Assembly: GCA_964526475.1 (NCBI GenBank)
Contig: CAZGKF010000082.1
Span: 1-7,948 of the forward strand
DNA: 7,948 bases
From: CAYVTV01 sp964526475
GTDB lineage: Bacteria; Bacteroidota; Bacteroidia; Bacteroidales; GCA-2748055
Direction of reading: 5' to 3'
The notes under the pieces were generated by a model that had not been told where the DNA came from, searched no databases, and saw nothing but the letters and a program-made list of their open reading frames with translations. Within the stretch, counting starts at the first letter, position 1, and each line of letters begins with the position of its first letter. Below are positions 1 through 5,117 of the stretch, in pieces. Both the position numbers and the translations under genes were made by a program.

Positions 1-56
1 TTAATCGTTTAATCGTTTAATCGTTTAATTGTTTAATCGTTTAATTGTTTAATCGG
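1..56. repeat. Octanucleotide tandem array, left arm (7 copies)
   Basis: Seven uninterrupted 8-bp units of TTAATCGT run from the window edge to position 56. Units 4 and 6 carry TTAATTGT and the last ends in GG. The array may continue to the left of the window. Read on the minus strand the unit is ACGATTAA or ACAATTAA, which shares the six-base core ACRATT with the array at 64-146, so the two arrays are inverted relative to each other. The array lies beyond the 3' end of cmk and contains no gene. Its function is unknown. Confidence 0.95.
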
Positions 57-63
57 TGTTTAT

Positions 64-146
64 ATTCCACAACTCTTCCACGATTCCACGATTCCACAAT
101 TCCATGATTCCACAATTCCACGATTCAACAATTCAATGATTCAAAC
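64..146. repeat. Octanucleotide tandem array, right arm (about 10 copies)
   Basis: Eight perfectly phased 8-bp units occupy 83-146. They are variants of ATTCCACG: the first five contain ATTCC and the last three ATTCA, and the final two bases of each unit vary among CG, CA, TG and AC. A slightly degenerate unit (CTTCCACG) precedes them at 75-82, and one more (ATTCCACA) lies at 64-71 after a 3-bp phase break. Shifted in phase, the unit reads ACGATTCC, ACAATTCA and so on, which shares ACRATT with the reverse complement of the left array. The last unit ends 17 bp from the cmk stop codon, so the array would form the 3' untranslated part of a cmk transcript. Confidence 0.93.
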
Positions 147-163
147 TTCGTTATTCCTTATTC

Positions 164-850
164 TTATTTCTTTGTTATTTCCCTGAACCATTCAATTTGT
201 TCTGAAGGTGTCATATAGGTATTATCCAGAAGAACTGCGTCACTGGCTTTTTTGAGGGGACTGTCTTCTCTCGATTCATCGAGCTTATCCCTGAAGCGGA
301 TATTTTCCTCTATTTTCGCGAGGTCAACGTCCAGCCTTTTTTCTACCATTTCTTTATATCTTCGTATTGCTCTCACATGAGGATCAGCTATCATAAAAAT
401 TTTCAGATCAGCATGGGGGAAAACCACGGTTCCGATATCTCTCCCATCCATTACAATACCTTTTTTCATTCCTATCTCGCGCTGAAGCGAAACCAGTTTT
501 CGCCTTACTTCCGATATCTGGCTTACCTGGCTTACATTCTGAGACACCTCCAGGCTCCGGATTTTTTCTTCTACATTTTCACCATTCAGAAAAGTTTCAT
601 TTAACCCGCTGGATGTATTCCGGATAAATTCAATAATAATACTATCAAGCGATAATGTGAGACCGGTATAATCAACTTTCCCTTCTATGATCAGCTTGTT
701 TTCCAGGCAGAAGAGGGTGACTGCCCGGTACATTGCCCCGCTGTCGATATACAAATACTTTAGTTCATGTGCAATAGCTTTTGCAAAAGTACTTTTACCA
801 CAGGAGGAGTAACCGTCAACCGCGATAATCAGATCGTTTTTTTGAGTCAT
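164..850 (-). CDS. cmk: (d)CMP kinase (cytidylate kinase)
   Basis: The product is a 228-residue cytosolic nucleoside monophosphate kinase that transfers the ATP gamma-phosphate to CMP or dCMP, giving CDP or dCDP for nucleic-acid and phospholipid synthesis. The P-loop GYSSCGKST is at residues 13-21. The CMP-binding segment YIDSGAMYR is at 34-42, the conserved DGRDIGT at 135-141, and the lid and arginine-rich part (RFRDKLDESRED) at about 185-196. Length and motif order match the short single-domain bacterial Cmk, with no fusion to RpsA or PanC. The ATG at 848-850 places the P-loop at the usual distance from the N-terminus. No Shine-Dalgarno site is visible, which is normal in Bacteroidota. It lies downstream of porQ on the same strand with a 189-bp gap, so it may have its own promoter. 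No missing residues or breaks are seen. Confidence 0.97.
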   Translation of the reverse strand: MTQKNDLIIAVDGYSSCGKSTFAKAIAHELKYLYIDSGAMYRAVTLFCLENKLIIEGKVDYTGLTLSLDSIIIEFIRNTSSGLNETFLNGENVEEKIRSLEVSQNVSQVSQISEVRRKLVSLQREIGMKKGIVMDGRDIGTVVFPHADLKIFMIADPHVRAIRRYKEMVEKRLDVDLAKIEENIRFRDKLDESREDSPLKKASDAVLLDNTYMTPSEQIEWFREITKK

Positions 851-1000
851 CAGTATATAATTCTATTTTATATTGTCTTAAGCAAACCTGACAGCAGACA
901 AGGAACCCTCATGTGTTCGCGAAATAAATGGACATTGTATAGTCTGTAAACCTGGGTTATTATCTTTTCCACGCCTTGACGTGATGTGGGTTTCATAAGA

Positions 1001-1008
1001 CAAATTTA
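1001..1008 (-). promoter_or_regulatory. Possible -7 promoter element upstream of cmk
   Basis: On the minus strand these bases read TAAATTTG, an exact match to the Bacteroidota -7 consensus TAnnTTTG, and they lie in the 189-bp gap between porQ and cmk. No TTTG-type -33 element is present at the expected 19-21 nt upstream, where the sequence is only T-rich. A start here would give a leader of about 145 nt before cmk. The match could be chance in AT-rich DNA. Confidence 0.25.
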
Positions 1009-1039
1009 CATAAGATGCTTGTAAAAATAAAACTGAAAA

Positions 1040-2095
1040 TCAGTTATTCTTACGATAAAATTCAGAAAGGTTTGAGCTTAATGAAAAATGATTTGATGCC
1101 CCGGCCAGATGGTATGCAGCTCTTCCAAAGCTTAAATGGAATTTTGATATTTTTACTCCGAAACCCCATGAGAAACCTGTCATGGCAGGTCTGGAAGAAA
1201 TTTTAAGTTCCTGTCTGCGAAGATAATTATATCCGAGATTTACATAAAAGTTCTCTCCCGGCAGGAATTCCACTCCAATGATGGCGTGCCGCATCAGGTT
1301 ATCGGCCAAAGCTTCAAATCTGTTTGTCTTTAGAGGCTGTCCTGTGAAAGGATCAAATTCAACCTTCTGTTCGAGAGGACTTTCATAGCTTAGGTCAAAT
1401 TTCTGCAAGTGCTGCAGCAGCAGTGAAAAGCGAAAGGGAGCATGTTCCAGACGCTGAGAAACTCCTGCAAGTATCTCAAAAGGCAGTGGTTCGCGGTTAC
1501 CATCGTAATAGGTGATTATTTGGCTGCCTATGTTTTTCAGGGTAAACGCGGCGGTAAACAGGGATTCAGGATCATGCCAGGTGAATCCCAGATCAATGGC
1601 AAAACCAAATGAATTATACTTTTCGAAAATGGAATAAACGGGTTTAAAATTTATACCTATATGAAAAACGGTATCGATTGTCCGGGAACAGATCAAATTA
1701 AGGGCATATTCAGAAGCATTGAATGCACCTGTTTTATTACCGTTCAAATCTGCGGCTGTGAAATTCCCGTAGTTGATGTAATGAATACCCGCGGCAAAAT
1801 TTCCGATCTTACCATAAGACCTGGAATACGAGGTATAACCGTATTTGATATCGGCAAAATATCCTACGTAATTTATTACCAGGTGATTATCCATTTCAGT
1901 ATTAAGCAGTGAAGGATTATGAAAAGGAAGGTTAAGGTCGTTTTCCCAAAGAGCAACAGATTTACCTCCCAGTGATGCAACTCTGGCAGAATTAGTAAGG
2001 TTCAGGAAAGCGTAAGTAGAGTTTCCTCCTGTCTGAGAAAAAATATTCAGACAGATACAAAAAGAAAGTAACAGGAAAACATAGATTTTTTGCAT
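1040..2095 (-). CDS. porQ: Type IX secretion system protein PorQ
   Basis: PorQ is an outer-membrane beta-barrel protein of the type IX secretion apparatus. In Porphyromonas it works with PorU, PorV and PorZ in the surface complex that cleaves and anchors cargo proteins. The chosen start gives 351 residues: a signal peptide (MQKIYV, hydrophobic core, then NIFS before QTGG at about residue 21), the family's N-terminal signature (GGNSTYAFLNLTNSARVASLGG), a central PFEILAG...HAPFRFSLLL segment, and the C-terminal part with GRAAYHLAGASNHFSL. The open frame extends upstream to an ATG at 2192-2194. That would add about 33 residues with a second hydrophobic stretch, and the promoter at 2122-2153 lies inside that extension, so I reject it. 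A second candidate ATG lies two codons upstream at 2099-2101, but it would add an acidic residue next to the signal-peptide N-region. cmk follows on the same strand. Confidence 0.93.
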   Translation of the reverse strand: MQKIYVFLLLSFCICLNIFSQTGGNSTYAFLNLTNSARVASLGGKSVALWENDLNLPFHNPSLLNTEMDNHLVINYVGYFADIKYGYTSYSRSYGKIGNFAAGIHYINYGNFTAADLNGNKTGAFNASEYALNLICSRTIDTVFHIGINFKPVYSIFEKYNSFGFAIDLGFTWHDPESLFTAAFTLKNIGSQIITYYDGNREPLPFEILAGVSQRLEHAPFRFSLLLQHLQKFDLSYESPLEQKVEFDPFTGQPLKTNRFEALADNLMRHAIIGVEFLPGENFYVNLGYNYLRRQELKISSRPAMTGFSWGFGVKISKFHLSFGRAAYHLAGASNHFSLSSNLSEFYRKNN

Positions 2096-2121
2096 TTCCA
2101 TATATACAGAAAACTTCTGTT

Positions 2122-2153
2122 CAAACGTACACAAAAACGGAAAAAGAAGCAAA
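2122..2153 (-). promoter_or_regulatory. Bacteroidota-type promoter of porQ
   Basis: On the minus strand TTTG (2150-2153) is followed by 20 nt and then TACGTTTG (2122-2129). This fits the primary sigma factor consensus of Bacteroidota (TTTG, about 19 nt, TAnnTTTG). Transcription should begin a few bases further on, near 2116. That leaves a leader of roughly 15-21 nt before the ATGs at 2101 and 2095. Its position decides the porQ start. Confidence 0.75.
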
Positions 2154-2165
2154 AAATTGCATTTT

Positions 2166-2178
2166 CTAAGCAGCTTAG
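2166..2178. promoter_or_regulatory. 13-bp inverted repeat in the divergent intergenic region
   Basis: CTAAGC and GCTTAG form a perfect dyad around a single central A, between porQ and the divergent glycosyltransferase gene. It lies 13 bp upstream of the porQ -33 element and 6 bp before the glycosyltransferase ATG. That placement suits an operator acting on either gene. A dyad of this size is expected about twice by chance in a window this long, so the assignment is weak. Confidence 0.2.
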
Positions 2179-2181
2179 AGG
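2177..2181 (+). promoter_or_regulatory. Shine-Dalgarno-like AGAGG before the glycosyltransferase ATG
   Basis: AGAGG is followed by AAA and then the ATG at 2185. The spacing is short for a classical site, but this is the only purine-rich match near either candidate start of the gene. It favours the ATG at 2185 over the in-frame TTG at 2233. Confidence 0.35.
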
Positions 2182-2184
2182 AAA

Positions 2185-3300
2185 ATGAGTACATTTATTC
2201 ATTCTAATATTAAACTCTTAAAGTTTCTGTTTTTGACTTATCTTTTCATTATTCAGGGGGAGGGCAGGGGTCATATGACTCAGGCTGTCAGCCTTGCACA
2301 GGCTTTGGAAGACCAGGGTCACAAAGTTGCCGGAGTTTTGCTTGGGACAAGCCCCCAAAGGCCAGTTCCTGGATTTATGTACGAATTTTTCGGGAACAGC
2401 TTAGGTTTTTTTAAAAGTCCGAATCTAATTCTGACATCAGATAAAAAAGGTATTAACCTGGCGTTATCTTTTGCCTATAACATTCTCAGACTTCCTCTTT
2501 ATTTAATAGAAATACTTCGTATGAGCTATATTATCAGAAGGTCTGATGCACTTCTGATAGTGAACTTCTATGATATTATAGGAGGTTTGGCTTATGCAAT
2601 TTCATTCTCTGCAAAACCGTATTATATTATTTCACACCAGCATTACCATGCTCATCCTGACTTTTTCCGCCCGGGAAAAGGAGGCATACAGGGAATATTG
2701 CTAAAATTTTATTCATTTTTATGTGCTATAGGGGCAAGGAAAAAAATAGCCCTGAGTTTTACGGAAAGCATGGATATTCCTGAAGAAAGATTATATATTG
2801 TTCCTCCGCTTTTAAGGAGGGAATTATTTACGCTAAAAACCAGTGACGGAAAGTATATTCTTTCCTATCTTTTAAATCCGGGGTATCTGAATGAGATAAG
2901 GAATTGGTGTATTGAGAACCCCGGGGAAAAAGTTGTTGCATTTACTGATAGCATAAGCATAAGCAGAGATGAACTCCCAAACCTGCATCTCGAACCTCTC
3001 GGGAGTAAATCGTTTCTCTCAGCTCTTGCCGGTTGTGATAGCCTGATCTGCACTGCCGGTTTTGAAACGGTTGCTGAAGCGGCATACCTTGGGAAAAAGA
3101 TTATGCTTATCCCGGCAAAGAATCATTACGAACAGGAATGTAATGCTTATGATGCTTTAAGGGCAGGAGTTGCAGGAAAATCTGCTTATTTTGATCCCGG
3201 ATTATTCTTACGCGGGGAATTACCTTATAATCATACTAAACTGAAATGGTGGTTTGAAAAAAATCCTGGAAGAATACTCAGTCATTTTTCAGACTCATAA
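2185..3300 (+). CDS. GT-B fold glycosyltransferase (MurG/UGT-like, Glyco_trans_1_3 type)
   Basis: The product is a 371-residue predicted cytoplasmic or membrane-associated glycosyltransferase; donor and acceptor are unknown. The N-terminal domain opens with a beta strand and the glycine-rich loop QGEGRGH (24-30), the nucleotide-sugar entry loop typical of MurG-like enzymes. VNFYD (126-130) and HQHYHAH (151-157) lie in the acceptor-side half. The C-terminal domain carries GCDSLICTAGFETVAEA (283-299) and NHYEQECNA (313-321), the donor-binding signature of the family 28-like group. A hydrophobic segment at about 97-110 may touch the membrane. The ATG has an AGAGG-like site, but an in-frame TTG at 2233-2235 would begin MTYLFIIQGEGRGH, closer to the usual short N-terminus of the family and about 355 residues long. 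The gene stands alone, divergent from porQ and convergent with the genes to its right, so context does not reveal the substrate. Confidence 0.85.
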   Translation: MSTFIHSNIKLLKFLFLTYLFIIQGEGRGHMTQAVSLAQALEDQGHKVAGVLLGTSPQRPVPGFMYEFFGNSLGFFKSPNLILTSDKKGINLALSFAYNILRLPLYLIEILRMSYIIRRSDALLIVNFYDIIGGLAYAISFSAKPYYIISHQHYHAHPDFFRPGKGGIQGILLKFYSFLCAIGARKKIALSFTESMDIPEERLYIVPPLLRRELFTLKTSDGKYILSYLLNPGYLNEIRNWCIENPGEKVVAFTDSISISRDELPNLHLEPLGSKSFLSALAGCDSLICTAGFETVAEAAYLGKKIMLIPAKNHYEQECNAYDALRAGVAGKSAYFDPGLFLRGELPYNHTKLKWWFEKNPGRILSHFSDS

Positions 3301-3319
3301 ATAAGTTTACCGGATATTA

Positions 3320-3400
3320 CTATTCCTTTAATTTATGCCCGCAATTGCTGCAGTATTTTGCAGACCTGGCAACCGGTTTATCACAATTGGTGCAATGCAT
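3320..3400 (-). CDS. Minimal zinc-ribbon microprotein or remnant
   Basis: The minus strand encodes a compact zinc ribbon, CTNC followed by ten residues and CSNC, ending in GHKLKE and a TAG at 3320-3322. The motif CxxC-x10-CxxC is that of the small zinc-ribbon domains usually found at the ends of longer bacterial proteins. Starting at the only in-frame ATG (3398-3400) gives just 26 residues. The frame stays open upstream for 12 more codons (VPIPVKEEEC immediately before the ATG) until a TAA at 3437-3439, but without ATG, GTG or TTG. It is therefore either a very small protein, one with a rare start codon, or the surviving C-terminus of a degraded gene. It happens to be in the same frame as the upstream phosphoesterase, with three TAA codons between them, so readthrough is unlikely. 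The metal-binding pattern is clear; its expression is not. Confidence 0.4.
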   Translation of the reverse strand: MHCTNCDKPVARSAKYCSNCGHKLKE

Positions 3401-3493
3401 GCATTCTTCTTCCTTTACGGGTATTGGTACCGTAAATTAATACAAACAATCTTGTTTTTAAACTGTGAGTAGGCATTTAAAGGATTCAATTAA

Positions 3494-5086
3494 TTAGTTA
3501 TCAATAACCTGTTCTCTTCTCAGGATTTTAAATTTTTTCATACCGAAATGTTCATTGCCAAACATGTCAGTAGCTTTAATCTCTATGGTATGTTCACCGG
3601 GTTCAAGATCAGTCGGGACAAATGTACGCCATAGATGTTTACAATGAACCGGATTTGATGGTCTTTTTCCGGGGAAAAGTTGTTCAGTAGAATCCCATTT
3701 AAAAAGTTCGGCAAGGTAGCCCGGGTCGTAATCTTCAAAATATGACATTTTCCTCCATTCACCTTTATTGATACGGAACATCACTTCATCCGTACTGCTT
3801 CCAATGAAAAAGTTAACATATATTCCCGGCCATGATCTTGATTTGTACCCGGCCACTTTTGGTGCATAAACCGACATCTGATATTCTGCTGGTTTGCCAG
3901 CCACTTTATAATTTATACTGTAATTATTACCTTTAAAATTCAGGAATGCATATCCTTTAGGAGTTCCGTCGCGCATAGTTGAAACGGGAACTCCGTTTGA
4001 GTCTGGTTTCCCTGTATACCAGCTCCCGGAAGTTGTCCCTACATTAAAATGATGATGGTGTTTATCTTGTTTCCAGCCATCTTCCTTTGTGAAAAAGACA
4101 TGTTTCTGAACATGTGTATGTGCTGACAGTGAAAGATTGTGTGGGTAGTTTTTCAAAATATCGAATAACTTCTGTCTGTCTTCGTCCCTGAAGGTGTTTC
4201 CCCCTTCAGGGTTTAGAGGAATATGCCCAACTAAAACCACAAGGTGATCCTGAGGTACAAATTTCAGGTTGTTTCTTAAAAATTCAAACTGATCATCACG
4301 CAGCCCTCCCCGGTATGTTCTTTTTCCTTCCGGATCGGGGTACAGGATATTATCAAGAATGATAAAGTGTACTTTCCCGAAATTAAAAGCATAACTGGAA
4401 GGCCCAAAGTGCGCTTCAAATGTTTCATCACTGAGAGAATCGGCAGAAACATCAAAGTTCAGATCATGGTTCCCAAGCACATTATACCATGGGATACCGA
4501 TTTTATTAATTATCTCAATGTAAGGCTTAAACAGGTTCAGGTCATCTCCAACAAGGTCCCCCAAAGATAATCCGAAAGCGATTCCCTGAATCCCCTCAAG
4601 TTCTGATACTATACCACGGTAAAAGAAATCCATTTCTTCAGGGTTATAAGCCTGGGGATCGCCAAAGAGGAGCATGGAAAAATTGTCATTTTCAATGGCA
4701 GGGTATAGGGCGAAATCAAACGACATTGGAGGATTCCCTGTTGGAGGCACACCCTTATACTTCACATCAGGTGATCCATGTGGTTTATGAATATGGTAAT
4801 ATTGAGGAAGATTATTGGGGTTGACAGGAACTTTATACCCCGAGGGTTTAATAACAAAAATAATATTGTCGTTCCCAACCGGAAGTTCATATTTACCATT
4901 GGTATCGGTAAGAACTACCTCGCGGCCATTCGAGACAGGTACTCCGGCAATACCTTTCTCATTTTTGTCCTTTCCCCCGTTATTATTACTGTCATTAAAT
5001 ACAAAACCTGAAATGGAAAATTGAGCCTGTAATGCAGCAGAAAGGAATAGCAGCAGGAGAGTATATGAAATATTTTTTCTCATCAT
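3494..5086 (-). CDS. Exported calcineurin-like metallophosphoesterase (MetallophosN / Metallophos / MetallophosC architecture)
   Basis: This 530-residue secreted or periplasmic phosphoesterase has an unknown substrate. A signal peptide (MMRKN, hydrophobic core, cleavage near ALQAQ) spans residues 1-22. An N-terminal beta-sandwich follows at about 23-130, with an SdrD-B-like start (GFVFNDSNNNGGKDKNEKGIAGV). The catalytic domain runs from about 136 to 365 with the motifs GDPQ (142-145), GDLVGD (176-181), GNHD (205-208), GH (287-288) and AHTH (322-325). A C-terminal beta domain covers the rest. In motif I the usual DxH is DxQ, and GHxH at the end is AHTH. The other metal ligands are present, so activity is expected. 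No type IX sorting domain is recognised at the C-terminus. It starts 31 bp after the M14 peptidase stop on the same strand, so the two probably share a transcript. Two adjacent ATGs (5086 and 5083) are equally possible starts. Confidence 0.92.
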   Translation of the reverse strand: MMRKNISYTLLLLFLSAALQAQFSISGFVFNDSNNNGGKDKNEKGIAGVPVSNGREVVLTDTNGKYELPVGNDNIIFVIKPSGYKVPVNPNNLPQYYHIHKPHGSPDVKYKGVPPTGNPPMSFDFALYPAIENDNFSMLLFGDPQAYNPEEMDFFYRGIVSELEGIQGIAFGLSLGDLVGDDLNLFKPYIEIINKIGIPWYNVLGNHDLNFDVSADSLSDETFEAHFGPSSYAFNFGKVHFIILDNILYPDPEGKRTYRGGLRDDQFEFLRNNLKFVPQDHLVVLVGHIPLNPEGGNTFRDEDRQKLFDILKNYPHNLSLSAHTHVQKHVFFTKEDGWKQDKHHHHFNVGTTSGSWYTGKPDSNGVPVSTMRDGTPKGYAFLNFKGNNYSINYKVAGKPAEYQMSVYAPKVAGYKSRSWPGIYVNFFIGSSTDEVMFRINKGEWRKMSYFEDYDPGYLAELFKWDSTEQLFPGKRPSNPVHCKHLWRTFVPTDLEPGEHTIEIKATDMFGNEHFGMKKFKILRREQVIDN

Positions 5087-5117
5087 ATCATTTATTTAAA
5101 CTCCTGACATTTTTCGA

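Noticed and set aside
1..146. CRISPR array
   Set aside because: The units are 8 bp with no unique spacers, so this is a simple tandem repeat.
969..990. CACG...CGTG hairpin between porQ and cmk as a terminator or leader structure
   Set aside because: The stem has only four base pairs around a six-base loop, does not extend outward, and has no adjacent T-tract.
1040..2194. Full-length 384-residue porQ frame starting at 2194
   Set aside because: It would put the clear promoter inside the coding region, add a second hydrophobic segment before the real signal peptide, and overlap the start of the divergent gene.
3444..3457. AAACAA-TC-TTGTTT inverted repeat after the phosphoesterase as a terminator
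   Set aside because: The stem is short and almost entirely A-T, the loop is only two bases unless the stem opens, and no clean T-tract follows on the minus strand.
4036..4061. HHHH cluster in the phosphoesterase as an unusual metal-binding insertion or tag
   Set aside because: It lies just before the NVGTTSGSW segment, where related phosphoesterases are also histidine-rich, so it is more likely part of the normal fold.
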